A stretch of 64,000 nt of DNA from positions 1 to 64,000 of the forward strand of contig NZ_JAINWJ010000017.1 of the NCBI RefSeq assembly GCF_021021415.1, given 5' to 3'. The position numbers and the translations under genes are program-made. Origin of the DNA: Martelella mediterranea. GTDB lineage: Bacteria; Pseudomonadota; Alphaproteobacteria; Rhizobiales; Rhizobiaceae. The notes beneath the pieces are model-generated. The model was not told the origin of the DNA and did not search any database. It saw nothing but the letters and a program-made list of their open reading frames with translations. Below, one piece after another: positions 19,626 to 29,415 of this stretch. Within the stretch, counting starts at the first letter, position 1. Each line of letters opens with the position of its first letter.

Positions 19626-20192
19626 ATGTTCATCCAGACGGAAACGACGCCCAATCCCGCGACCCTGAAATTCCTGCCCGGACGCGTTGTCATGGAAGCC
19701 GGCAATGCCGATTTCCGCAGCGCCGATGACGCCATCGTCTCGCCGCTCGCGACCCGGCTTTTCGCCGTGCCGGGCGTGGAAGGCGTGATGTTCGGCTATG
19801 ATTTCGTGGCCGTGACCAAGGGCGAGCCGGAGTGGCAACACCTGAAGCCCGCGATCCTCGGCGCGATCATGGAGCATTTCCTGTCCGGCGCGCCGGTGAT
19901 GGCCGAGGGCGCTTCGCCCGCGATCGATCCCGACAGCGACGAGGAATTCTTCGATGAAGGCGACGAGACCATTGTCGCCACCATTAAGGAGCTGCTGGAA
20001 ACCCGCGTCCGCCCGGCCGTTGCCCAGGATGGCGGCGACATCACCTTCCGCGGTTATCGCGAGGGCACGGTGTTTCTCAACATGAAGGGGGCCTGCTCGG
20101 GTTGCCCGTCATCGACGGCGACGCTGAAGCACGGCGTCCAGAACCTGCTGCATCATTTCGTTCCCGAAGTGCGGGAAGTCGAAGCCGTCTGA
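19626..20192 (+). CDS. NifU-family Fe-S scaffold (Nfu type)
   Basis: About 188 residues. An N-terminal Nfu_N domain (FIQTETTPNPATLKFLPG at 2-19) is followed by a C-terminal NifU domain with the cluster-binding CSGCPSS near residue 157. This matches Nfu/NfuA-like carriers that receive Fe-S clusters from the SUF/ISC machinery and pass them to apo-proteins. ATG 19626 has GGAGA six bases upstream; ATG 19620 and an earlier frame extension are less likely. Radical-SAM MiaB downstream is a plausible client, but that is inference. Confidence 0.9.
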   Translation: MFIQTETTPNPATLKFLPGRVVMEAGNADFRSADDAIVSPLATRLFAVPGVEGVMFGYDFVAVTKGEPEWQHLKPAILGAIMEHFLSGAPVMAEGASPAIDPDSDEEFFDEGDETIVATIKELLETRVRPAVAQDGGDITFRGYREGTVFLNMKGACSGCPSSTATLKHGVQNLLHHFVPEVREVEAV

Positions 20193-20200
20193 GGATTGCA

Positions 20201-20854
20201 ATGCTGATCTTGGCGCTCGATACGGCCCAGGCGGATTGCTCGGCCGCGGTATACGATTGCGCCCCGGGCTCGATCGTCGGCCGCTGCGTCGAGACCATCG
20301 GCAAGGGCCATGCGGAGCGGATGATGGCCGTGATCGACGCGGCGCTCACTGAGGCCGGCAGGAAGCCCGCGGATATCGACCGCATCGCCGTCAATATCGG
20401 TCCTGGTTCGTTTACCGGCGTGCGCATCGGCGTGGCTGCCGCGCGGGCTCTGGCGCTGGCGGTGAAGGCCGAATGCGTCGGCGTGTCCTCGCTTGCGGCC
20501 ATCGCTTTCCAGCACCGCGCCGCGCGGCCGGGGAGCGCCGTGCTGGCGACGCTCGATGCCCGTCGCGGCGAGGCCTTTGCCCAGGTGTTCGACGCCGACG
20601 GTACACCGCTGACACAGCCCGCCGCCCATGCTTATGATGAGTTGACCGACCTTGCCCAGAAATACGCGGCGGTCCCTGCCGGAACCGGCGCCATCGTCGC
20701 CGGTCTCGCGGAGCCGATGCCGGAAGATCGCGTGACGATCGAAACAATCGCCCTTCTCGGCGCAAGCATCGTCCCCGGCACTCCCGTCTCGCCGCTTTAC
20801 TTGCGGGCCCCCGACGCCAAGCCGCAGCTCGGCTTCGCTGTCGCCCGCGCGTGA
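20201..20854 (+). CDS. tsaB: tRNA threonylcarbamoyladenosine biosynthesis protein TsaB
   Basis: A 217-residue inactive-homologue member of the Kae1/TsaD family. It begins MLILALDTAQADCSAAVYD and contains the conserved block NIGPGSFTGVRIGVAAAR near residues 66-83. It partners TsaD and TsaE in making t6A37 in ANN-decoding tRNAs. It is eight bases after the Nfu gene and 11 bases before the rimI start, the usual tsaB-rimI pairing, so cotranscription is likely. Confidence 0.95.
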   Translation: MLILALDTAQADCSAAVYDCAPGSIVGRCVETIGKGHAERMMAVIDAALTEAGRKPADIDRIAVNIGPGSFTGVRIGVAAARALALAVKAECVGVSSLAAIAFQHRAARPGSAVLATLDARRGEAFAQVFDADGTPLTQPAAHAYDELTDLAQKYAAVPAGTGAIVAGLAEPMPEDRVTIETIALLGASIVPGTPVSPLYLRAPDAKPQLGFAVARA

Positions 20855-20865
20855 GGAGGCACCGC

Positions 20866-21354
20866 ATGCTGCCTTCCTTCCTGAAACGCCACACTGACTT
20901 CGATCTCTTCCCGCTCGAGGAGGAGCATCTCACCCTTGCCGCCGATCTGCATCGCAAGCGGTTCTCTCCGTCCTGGAGCGCGGGCGAATTCCGCAAGCTT
21001 CTGGCGCAAAGCCCGGTCTATGGCCATATCGCGCGGCCGAACCGTCGGGCGGCGGAGGCGGCCGGGTTCGTGCTGGCGCGCAGCATCGGTGACGAATCGG
21101 AAATCCTGACGATCTGCGTCGATCGGCAGTTTTCCAGGAACGGCCTCGGCTGGCGCTTGATGGTGGCATCCATGCAGGAGGCGCGCGCGATGGGGGCTGA
21201 GGCCATGCTGCTCGAGGTCTCGGCGGAAAACGCCGTTGCGCTTTCGCTCTATCGCAAGCTCGGCTTTATCGAGGTCGGTCGGCGAAAGGCCTACTACACC
21301 CACGACGACGGAACGCGGACCACCGCGCTTGTCATGCGGCGCGAACTCGGCTAA
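20866..21354 (+). CDS. rimI: Ribosomal-protein-alanine N-acetyltransferase RimI (GNAT)
   Basis: A 162-residue GNAT. It starts at ATG 20866 behind a strong GAGGAGG site; a GTG at 20851 is less favoured. The acetyl-CoA loop is RNGLGWRLMVASMQEAR near residues 93-109 (Q/RxxGxG/A type), and the C-terminal motif is ENAVALSLYRKLGFIEVGRR. In enteric bacteria RimI acetylates ribosomal protein S18. Its position directly after tsaB supports the name; substrate in this organism is not shown. Confidence 0.9.
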   Translation: MLPSFLKRHTDFDLFPLEEEHLTLAADLHRKRFSPSWSAGEFRKLLAQSPVYGHIARPNRRAAEAAGFVLARSIGDESEILTICVDRQFSRNGLGWRLMVASMQEARAMGAEAMLLEVSAENAVALSLYRKLGFIEVGRRKAYYTHDDGTRTTALVMRRELG

Positions 21355-21414
21355 CCCGAGACCGTGAACGACGCTCGGTCGGCATTGCCGGCCTCAACCG
21401 CCGGTGCGCTCTCT

Positions 21415-21843
21415 ATGAACGATCTGACCAAAACGCTTGAGGAAATCTGCGCCGAACGCGGCATGCGCATGACCGAGCAGCGCCGGGTCGTGGCGCGCGT
21501 TCTGCAGGAGGCGGAGGATCACCCGGATGTCGAGGAACTGCACCGCCGCGCTGCGCTGATTGATTCGCGGATCTCGATTTCGACCGTCTACCGCACGCTG
21601 AAGCTGTTCGACGATGCCGGCATCATCGCCCGCCATGATTTCCGCGACGGCCGCTCGCGCTATGAGACCCTGCCCGAGGAGCATCACGACCACCTGATCG
21701 ACCTCAAGAGCGGAACGGTGATCGAGTTCCAGTCGCCCGAGATCGAGGCTTTGCAGGAGCGGATCGCCCGCGAATACGGCCTGAAGCTCGTCGATCACCG
21801 GCTCGAGCTTTACGGCGTCCCGATCAAGGGCAGGGGCGAGTAG
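21415..21843 (+). CDS. mur: Fur-family regulator, probably Mur (manganese uptake regulator)
   Basis: A 142-residue Fur-family repressor. The winged-helix is at about 1-80 (RMTEQRRVVARVLQEAEDHP) and the metal site HHDHLIDLKSGTVIEF follows near 85-100. It has no C-terminal CxxC zinc motif. In rhizobia the protein with this sequence type and position is Mur, which represses Mn uptake (sitABCD / mntH) with Mn(II), whereas iron is handled by RirA and Irr. The name is inferred from family and synteny. ATG 21415 is chosen; a GTG at 21364 would add 17 residues. Confidence 0.85.
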   Translation: MNDLTKTLEEICAERGMRMTEQRRVVARVLQEAEDHPDVEELHRRAALIDSRISISTVYRTLKLFDDAGIIARHDFRDGRSRYETLPEEHHDHLIDLKSGTVIEFQSPEIEALQERIAREYGLKLVDHRLELYGVPIKGRGE

Positions 21844-21853
21844 GCGGGGCGCG

Positions 21854-22639
21854 ATGATCTATCTGCGCTATGCCTATGTCGCCCTCGTTCTGTTTCTGAC
21901 AACCATTATCCTGTCGCCATTGCAGATCGTGGCGCTGTGGCGCGGCTGGAAGATCGCGCGCAAGCTGCCGCGCTACTGGCATGTCGTCGCCTGTTTTGTG
22001 CTCGGCATCCGCATTCATGTCCATGGCGAGATCGAGCGGCAGCGCCCGCTGCTTTTATCCGCCAACCACACGACCTGGCTTGATATCGTGGTGCTGGGCC
22101 GGGTTGCCGAGGTCTCTTTCATCGCGAAGTCGGAGGTCAAGACCTGGCCGATCTTCGGCCTGTTCGCGCGGTTGCAGAATTCGGTGTTCATCGAGCGCGC
22201 CGACAAGCGCGGCACGGGACGGCAGGTGGGGTCTATCGCCGAGCGGCTTGCCGGCGGCGAGATCATCATTTTGTTTCCCGAAGGCACAACCTCTGACGGC
22301 AACCGGATCTATCCGATCAAATATTCGCTGTTCGGCGCGGCATCCTCCGCCGTTCCGCTGTCGCCCACGGGCAAGGTTCATGTCCAGCCGGTCGCGGTTG
22401 CCTATACCGGTATCAGGGGGCTGCCGATGGGGCGGTTCCTGCGCCCGATCGTGGCCTGGCCCGGCGATGTCGAAATGCTGCCTTCGCTGGCAGGCGTCAT
22501 CAAGGCGCGCGCGCTCGATGTCGATGTCTGTTTCGGCGAGCCCGTGGTGTTCGACGCCGAGACCCGGCGCAAGGAGGCGGCCGCCGAGGTCGAGGCCCGC
22601 ATGCGCACGCTGCTTGCCGAGCGGCTGCGCGGACGCTGA
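21854..22639 (+). CDS. olsA: 1-acyl-glycerol-3-phosphate-type acyltransferase, probably OlsA
   Basis: A 261-residue PlsC-domain membrane-associated acyltransferase. An N-terminal membrane helix (about 3-27) precedes the HX4D motif in NHTTWLDI near residue 73, and FPEGTTSDG near 141. It lies between mur and miaB, the place I recall for S. meliloti olsA, which encodes lyso-ornithine lipid O-acyltransferase. OlsB (9193) makes the lyso-ornithine lipid substrate. A general PlsC role in phosphatidic acid synthesis cannot be excluded from sequence. Confidence 0.7.
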   Translation: MIYLRYAYVALVLFLTTIILSPLQIVALWRGWKIARKLPRYWHVVACFVLGIRIHVHGEIERQRPLLLSANHTTWLDIVVLGRVAEVSFIAKSEVKTWPIFGLFARLQNSVFIERADKRGTGRQVGSIAERLAGGEIIILFPEGTTSDGNRIYPIKYSLFGAASSAVPLSPTGKVHVQPVAVAYTGIRGLPMGRFLRPIVAWPGDVEMLPSLAGVIKARALDVDVCFGEPVVFDAETRRKEAAAEVEARMRTLLAERLRGR

Positions 22640-22701
22640 CCATTTTTTTCATTTTCTCTTTTTTCATTTTCTCCGCGGCCAAAGCGCGTTAAAAGGCCGG
22701 C

Positions 22702-24072
<1,371 letters not shown>

Positions 24073-24303
24073 TTGATGACAGTCCCATGAATTTGTCGGG
24101 GCGAAATACAAATCGCTTCACAAAGTCGAGAATCGCGATTAGCCTTCCTATATGAAGCTTGATTGGCGAACAGAGACTCACATTTCTGCCGTTTTCCTTC
24201 TGTCTTTGACTGAACGATCCCCTATGTATCGTATCGAAGAGGACGCTGCCGGCCTGAACCCGGACAGCGGAGCGCTTTGCGTTGAACCGAGGAGCAGAAC
24301 CGC

Positions 24304-25350
24304 TTGACCGCTACTGAAATGGTTGTATCGCACGGAAAACCGGCCGGCCCGGATGCCAGCCACTTCGTGCTCACCTTTGAGAACAATCGCTATGCCAGTG
24401 AATTGTTCGGTCAGTTTGACGAGCATCTGAAATTGCTGGAGAAGGAGCTTGGCGTCGATGCCGTGGCGCGCGGCAACTCCGTGGCGCTGAGTGGCCCGAC
24501 GCTCGCCACCCATCAGGCGCGCCGCGCGCTGGATTATCTCTACGCCCAGCTTCAAAAAGGCGCGCAGCTGGAAAAATCCGATGTCGAGGGCGCGATCCGC
24601 ATGGCGCGGGCGGCCGACGACCAGTTGACCCTGCCGACGCTGGAGCGCAAGGCACGGCTTTCGATGTCGCAGATTTCGACGCGCAAGAAGTCGATTGCCG
24701 CCCGCACCCCCGCCCAGGATGGTTATATCCGGGCGATGGAGCGCAACGAACTGGTGTTCGGCGTCGGCCCCGCGGGCACCGGCAAGACCTATCTCGCCGT
24801 CGCCTATGCCGCCCAGCTCCTGGAGCGCGGCGCGATCGAGAAGATCATCCTGTCGCGCCCCGCCGTCGAGGCCGGCGAACGGCTCGGCTTCCTGCCGGGG
24901 GACATGAAGGAGAAGGTCGATCCCTATCTCCGTCCGCTTTATGACGCGCTCTACGACATGATCCCCGGCGACCGGGTGGAACGCGCGATGACGGCGGGGG
25001 TGATCGAGATCGCGCCGCTCGCCTTCATGCGCGGCCGCACGCTGACCAATGCGGCGGTGATTCTCGACGAGGCGCAGAACACGACCTCGATGCAGATGAA
25101 GATGTTCCTGACCCGGCTTGGCGAGAATTCGCGCATGATCGTCACCGGCGATCCGAGCCAGGTCGACCTGCCGCGCGGCGTCAGATCCGGGCTGGTGGAA
25201 GCGCTCGATGTGCTGCAGGGCGTGGAAGGCGTTTCGACGACGCGCTTTACCGACAAGGACGTGGTCCGCCATCCGCTGGTGGCCCGCATCGTTGCCGCCT
25301 ATGAGGGGCGGGGACGCGCGCCTGAGGCGAATGAAGGCGGCGCCGGCTGA
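24304..25350 (+). CDS. PhoH-family ATPase (YbeZ)
   Basis: A 348-residue PhoH-like P-loop protein. An N-terminal KH-like region (about 20-90) is followed by Walker A GPAGTGKTYLAVAYA near 156 and Walker B AAVILDEAQNTTSMQ near 250. Such proteins are probable RNA-linked ATPases partnered with YbeY; the next gene is ybeY, almost abutting. The start codon is TTG at 24304 behind GAGGAG. The name PhoH derives from E. coli; a direct phosphate role here is not supported. Confidence 0.93.
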   Translation: MTATEMVVSHGKPAGPDASHFVLTFENNRYASELFGQFDEHLKLLEKELGVDAVARGNSVALSGPTLATHQARRALDYLYAQLQKGAQLEKSDVEGAIRMARAADDQLTLPTLERKARLSMSQISTRKKSIAARTPAQDGYIRAMERNELVFGVGPAGTGKTYLAVAYAAQLLERGAIEKIILSRPAVEAGERLGFLPGDMKEKVDPYLRPLYDALYDMIPGDRVERAMTAGVIEIAPLAFMRGRTLTNAAVILDEAQNTTSMQMKMFLTRLGENSRMIVTGDPSQVDLPRGVRSGLVEALDVLQGVEGVSTTRFTDKDVVRHPLVARIVAAYEGRGRAPEANEGGAG

Positions 25351-25351
25351 T

Positions 25352-25858
25352 ATGGCCGCATTCGATTTTCAGGTGAGCCGGGAGGCTGAGGGCTGGCCCG
25401 ACGAAACGCAACTGGAAGCGCTGGCCTCCGACGTGATCCGGGTTGCTGCGCTCTTTCTGGAAAAGGAGGAGGGGCAGCCGTTTCCAGCCCAGCCTGCCGA
25501 ACTGTCGCTGGTGTTCACCGACGACGCGGCGATACGGGAGATCAATGCGGAATGGCGCGACAAGGACAAGCCCACCAATGTGCTGTCCTTCCCCGCCTTT
25601 CCGGTGACACCCGGCGCGATGCCGGGGCCCATGCTCGGCGATATCGTGATTGCCCGGGAAACCGTGGCGCGCGAGGCCGGGGAGCTCGAAAAGAGCTTCG
25701 ACGATCACCTTACCCATCTTCTGGTGCATGGATTTCTGCATCTTTTGGGGTATGATCATATCGAAAACGACGATGCGGAGGTTATGGAGCGTCTCGAGAC
25801 TCGCATTTTGGCCACACTTGGCCTATCTGATCCCTATCAGGGCAGCGACCCTCTCTAA
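25352..25858 (+). CDS. ybeY: Endoribonuclease YbeY (rRNA maturation factor)
   Basis: A 168-residue metalloprotein with the UPF0054 zinc motif HGFLHLLGYDH near residues 126-136 (three His). It acts in 16S rRNA 3' maturation and ribosome quality control, and in S. meliloti it also affects sRNA regulation (established for the S. meliloti homologue). ATG 25352 begins one base after the phoH stop; ATG 25331 would overlap phoH. MAAFDFQVSREAEGWP matches typical rhizobial N-termini, which decides the start. Confidence 0.95.
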   Translation: MAAFDFQVSREAEGWPDETQLEALASDVIRVAALFLEKEEGQPFPAQPAELSLVFTDDAAIREINAEWRDKDKPTNVLSFPAFPVTPGAMPGPMLGDIVIARETVAREAGELEKSFDDHLTHLLVHGFLHLLGYDHIENDDAEVMERLETRILATLGLSDPYQGSDPL

Positions 25859-25871
25859 CGCCTAAGGAACG

Positions 25872-27080
25872 ATGAACCAGCAACAGATTGTACCGCTCGG
25901 TGACAGCGGTCAGGATTCCGACGACGGATCCGAGCTCGACGAGCCTAACAGTCCGGAGACGGGCAGAAATACTCAGAAATCGTCAGCCTCGCCCCTCAAG
26001 GGCCTTCTCCTGTACTTCAAGCGCAACGGGCACGGTTCCTCGCGCCTGCGCGAAGACCTTGAGGATGCGCTCTCCCCCAACAATTCCGGCGACAACGATT
26101 TCTCGCCCGAAGAGCGGGCGATGCTCAACAACATCCTGTCCTTCCGCGAGGTGCGGGTCGAGGATGTGATGGTGCCGCGCGCCGATATCGACGCGGTGGA
26201 CCAGTCGATGACCATCGGGGAATTGCTGCTGGTGTTTGAAAATTGCGGCCATTCGCGCATGCCGGTGTTCTGCGAAACGCTGGATGATCCGCGCGGCATG
26301 GTCCATATCCGCGATCTGCTGGCCTATCTTTCCAAGCAGGCGCGCGGCCGCCGGCGCGGTCGCCCGGCCAATGCCCGCGAGGCCGCCAAGAACGGATCGC
26401 TGAAGGCAAGCGAGGTCAAGCCGACGGAGCGCCAGACCAAGGCCGCCCAGAACACTTTCGATCTCGGCAAGGTCAATCTCGACAGAACCATCCTCGAAGC
26501 CGGGTTGATCCGGCCGGTGCTGTTCGTGCCGCCCTCCATGCTTGCCTCCGACCTGTTGCAGCGCATGCAGGCGGGCCGCACCCAGATGGCGCTGGTGATC
26601 GATGAATATGGCGGGACCGACGGGCTGGTATCGCATGAGGATATCGTCGAGATGGTGATCGGCGAGATCGACGACGAGCATGATTCCGAGGAAGCGATGT
26701 TCACCCGCGTCTCCGACGATGTTTATCTCGCCGACGCGCGCGTCGAGCTTGAGGATATCGCCGAGGCGATCGGTCCCGATTTCGAGATCGGCGAGCATGC
26801 CGAGGATGTCGATACGCTGGGCGGGCTGATCTTCTCGACCATCGGCCGCATTCCGGCGCGCGGCGAGGTGATCCAGCTTTCGGGCTTCGAGGTTCATATT
26901 CTCGATGCCGATCCGCGCCGCATCCGCCGCGTCAGGATTTTGCGCAAGCGCGGCCCGGCGCGCCGCCGTTCCGTCGCCCGCGCGGAGAGCCAGGATGAAA
27001 GCCGCGATGCCGCCCGGCATGAGGAGCATGATGCTTCCTATGACGAGGACATCGACAGCGAAACGCATGACGAGCGATAG
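25872..27080 (+). CDS. CorC/HlyC-type CBS-domain protein (TlyC family)
   Basis: A 402-residue cytoplasmic protein. Two CBS domains (about residues 95-155 and 210-275, the second with EYGGTDGLVSHEDIVEMVIG) are followed by a CorC_HlyC domain (about 290-355). No DUF21 membrane domain is present, as in E. coli CorC (magnesium/cobalt efflux). The C-terminal tail (about 370-402) is very acidic and His-rich. It lies between ybeY and lnt, which fits the conserved phoH-ybeY-corC-lnt cluster. Confidence 0.92.
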   Translation: MNQQQIVPLGDSGQDSDDGSELDEPNSPETGRNTQKSSASPLKGLLLYFKRNGHGSSRLREDLEDALSPNNSGDNDFSPEERAMLNNILSFREVRVEDVMVPRADIDAVDQSMTIGELLLVFENCGHSRMPVFCETLDDPRGMVHIRDLLAYLSKQARGRRRGRPANAREAAKNGSLKASEVKPTERQTKAAQNTFDLGKVNLDRTILEAGLIRPVLFVPPSMLASDLLQRMQAGRTQMALVIDEYGGTDGLVSHEDIVEMVIGEIDDEHDSEEAMFTRVSDDVYLADARVELEDIAEAIGPDFEIGEHAEDVDTLGGLIFSTIGRIPARGEVIQLSGFEVHILDADPRRIRRVRILRKRGPARRRSVARAESQDESRDAARHEEHDASYDEDIDSETHDER

Positions 27081-27112
27081 GCGGCGCTGACCCGCCGGAA
27101 GGGACTGCGCCT

Positions 27113-28579
27113 TTGCAACGGCTTTCGGCCTATCTGGCAAATCTGACGGGCTGGCCGCAGCGGTGGATGCTGTTTGCCGCCGGCGCGGTCGCAACCTTTG
27201 CGCTGGCGCCTTTCGGTGTTACGCCCGTGATGTTCATCGCGCTGCCGCTCATGGTCATGGTCATGGACGGCGCGCTTTCGGGCAAGGCGCTGAAGCCGCG
27301 CCTCAGGGCCGGTTTCGGGGTCGGTTGGTGGTTCGGCTTTGGCTATTTCGTTTTCGGCCTGTGGTGGCTTGGCGTCGCGATCTGGAAGGATGGCGCGTAT
27401 TGGGCGCTGCCACTCGCCGTTCTTGGCTTTCCGGCCGGGCTTGCGCTGTTTTACGGACTGGCGGGGGCGCTGGCCGCGATTGTCTGGCGGCCCGGGCCGG
27501 TGCGCCTGATCGCGCTCGGCGCGGCGATGGTCGCGGCGGAGTGGCTGCGCGGGCATCTCGCCACCGGCTTTCCGTGGAATGCGATCGCCTATACCGCGAT
27601 GCCGACACCGCTATTCATGCAGGCGATCCGGTTGACCGGGCTCTATGTGATGGGCGGCTTTGCCGTCTATGTGTTCGCAAGCCCCGCGCTTCTGGCCGCG
27701 CGATCCGGTCGGCGTATCGGATTGGCGCTTGCCCTCGTTATTGTGGCCGTCGATATCGGCTACGGCTGGTATAGGCTCGCAAACGTGCAGCCTGCCGACG
27801 GGCGCGAGGTAGGGCTTCGGCTAGTTCAGCCGGCTTTCGAAGAGGCCGACTGGCGCACGGAGGAAGGGCGCGACAGGGTGTTCGCCACTTTGCTGGAGCT
27901 TTCTTCCGATCCGGCCGGATATGCCGGCGAAAGCCCGGATATCATCATCTGGCCGGAAAGCGTTCTTCCCTTCACGATCGAAGCGCGGCCCGATGCCCGC
28001 ACGGCGATCGGCGAGATGCTGAAGCCGGGGCAGACGCTTGTGTTTGGAGCGGCAAGCTTTGCCGGGCGCAAACCCGATGGCTGGCCCGAATTCTACAACG
28101 CGGTCTATGTCCTGGATGACGCCGGGAGAACCGTTTCAGTTTCCGGCAAGACCCATCTCGTGCCCTTTGGCGAGTATCTGCCGTTCGAGGACTTCTTCCG
28201 CGCGATCGGGCTCGAGGCGCTGACGACACTGCCGGGCAGCTATGTTCCTGTTGATAACCGCCAGATGCTGCTGCTCCCGGATGGCGCCGCGCTTTACCCG
28301 CTCATCTGCTATGAGGCGGTGTTTCCGCGGCTGGTGGAGGGGCAGGCGGCCGGTGCGTCAGCGCTGGTAAACGTTACCTATGATGCCTGGTTCGGGCGGA
28401 CGCCCGGGCCCTTCCAGCACTTCGCCCAGGCGAGATTGCGGGCGGTCGAGGCCGGCAAGCCGTTGATACGCGTTGGCGAAAACGGCGTTACGGCGATCGT
28501 TGACCCATACGGTCGCATCATCGACCGGCTGCCATTTGACCGGCGTGGCGTACTCGATGGTAGGGTCAGCTTACGTTAG
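27113..28579 (+). CDS. lnt: Apolipoprotein N-acyltransferase Lnt (ActA)
   Basis: A 488-residue enzyme. Five to six N-terminal membrane helices precede a periplasmic carbon-nitrogen-hydrolase domain. The catalytic triad is visible: Glu in IWPESVLPF near 281, Lys in GKTHLVPFGEYLPF near 345, and Cys in LICYEAVFP near 398. It adds the third acyl chain to the N-terminal Cys of lipoproteins after LspA. The start is TTG at 27113 with GGAAGGGA upstream. In Sinorhizobium the orthologue actA was found as an acid-tolerance gene, next to phrR as here. Confidence 0.96.
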   Translation: MQRLSAYLANLTGWPQRWMLFAAGAVATFALAPFGVTPVMFIALPLMVMVMDGALSGKALKPRLRAGFGVGWWFGFGYFVFGLWWLGVAIWKDGAYWALPLAVLGFPAGLALFYGLAGALAAIVWRPGPVRLIALGAAMVAAEWLRGHLATGFPWNAIAYTAMPTPLFMQAIRLTGLYVMGGFAVYVFASPALLAARSGRRIGLALALVIVAVDIGYGWYRLANVQPADGREVGLRLVQPAFEEADWRTEEGRDRVFATLLELSSDPAGYAGESPDIIIWPESVLPFTIEARPDARTAIGEMLKPGQTLVFGAASFAGRKPDGWPEFYNAVYVLDDAGRTVSVSGKTHLVPFGEYLPFEDFFRAIGLEALTTLPGSYVPVDNRQMLLLPDGAALYPLICYEAVFPRLVEGQAAGASALVNVTYDAWFGRTPGPFQHFAQARLRAVEAGKPLIRVGENGVTAIVDPYGRIIDRLPFDRRGVLDGRVSLR

Positions 28580-28822
28580 GAAATTGAGAGATATGCGCCG
28601 TCTCGCGTGTCCTTAAATTGCCACACTATTTGCTGAATTAGCAAATCTTTACTCATCTCATGGTTTTATATTTCGCGCAGAATTGACCGCTTTACTCCAA
28701 AATTGCATAGTGACCGCACTTGGCACTCAACTATGGCTTTTTAGTCGCTTAATCGACGGGTTGCATAACTCTCCGGCACAGTGACTGGGCCCTTATGTCA
28801 GGTTAAAAAAACAGGACGAACA
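28580..28822. promoter_or_regulatory. Intergenic region upstream of phrR
   Basis: A 243-base AT-richer stretch between lnt and phrR, on the strand of both. It is longer than other gaps in this operon-like block and so probably holds a separate phrR promoter. No operator-like inverted repeat is clear enough to name. No terminator with a T-run was seen after lnt. Confidence 0.35.
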
Positions 28823-29236
28823 ATGACAGAAAACAAGAAGAAGCCGAACCCCATTGACGTGCACGTCGGGAGTCGGATCAGGTTGCGCCGGACAATGTTA
28901 GGAATGAGCCAGGAGAAACTCGGCGAGAGCCTTGGCATCACCTTTCAGCAGATTCAGAAATACGAAAAGGGCACCAATCGCGTTGGCGCCAGCCGACTAC
29001 AGAACATTTCGACCATCCTCAACGTTCCAGTCTCATTCTTTTTCGAGGACGCACCCGGCGAACAGGGCGTTGGCGCTGCGGGAATGGCGGAGGCTTCGAG
29101 CTCGAGCTATGTGGTCGATTTCCTCTCGTCTTCGGAAGGGCTGCAGCTGAACCGGGCCTTTGTGAAGATCAACGACGCCAAAGTGCGGCGCAGGCTTGTG
29201 GACTTGGTCAAGTCGCTGGCGGCTGAAGCGGAATGA
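28823..29236 (+). CDS. phrR: XRE-family regulator, PhrR/PraR-like
   Basis: A 137-residue protein with a single Cro/C1-type helix-turn-helix at about residues 17-72 (MSQEKLGESLGITFQQIQKY) and a C-terminal region ending KVRRRLVDLVKSLAAEAE. The sequence and position after lnt (actA) match the phrR/PraR group of rhizobia, where the gene is acid-inducible or controls attachment and quorum signals. The start is ATG 28823 behind AGGACG; an upstream TTG at 28781 is unlikely. No target is visible. Confidence 0.8.
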   Translation: MTENKKKPNPIDVHVGSRIRLRRTMLGMSQEKLGESLGITFQQIQKYEKGTNRVGASRLQNISTILNVPVSFFFEDAPGEQGVGAAGMAEASSSSYVVDFLSSSEGLQLNRAFVKINDAKVRRRLVDLVKSLAAEAE

Positions 29237-29247
29237 GGTGACGGGCT

Positions 29248-29310
29248 GATTTTGACGCATTGTGGGGGAGAGCGCTCTGCTCTCCTCGGGTCAAGGCATG
29301 CGTCAAAATC
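29248..29310 (+). ncRNA. Structured RNA candidate in the phrR-metK gap
   Basis: A perfect 12-base inverted repeat (GATTTTGACGCA at 29248-29259 and TGCGTCAAAATC at 29299-29310, extendable to 13) encloses a seven-base-pair hairpin (GGAGAGC at 29267-29273, loop GCTCT, GCTCTCC at 29279-29285). There is no following U-run, so it is not a plain terminator. It starts 12 bases after the phrR stop and ends 105 bases before metK. It could be a cis-regulatory leader or a processing site. I do not recognise it as a known riboswitch. Confidence 0.4.
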
Positions 29311-29415
29311 CACCTGGCTTTGAGGACATAAAGATATACTGATATCGTTGTGCGCTTGTCATAGCCACGCGAAGCGTTTATCAAAATCGGGCCAATTTCT
29401 ATGTGGGGAATCCCG

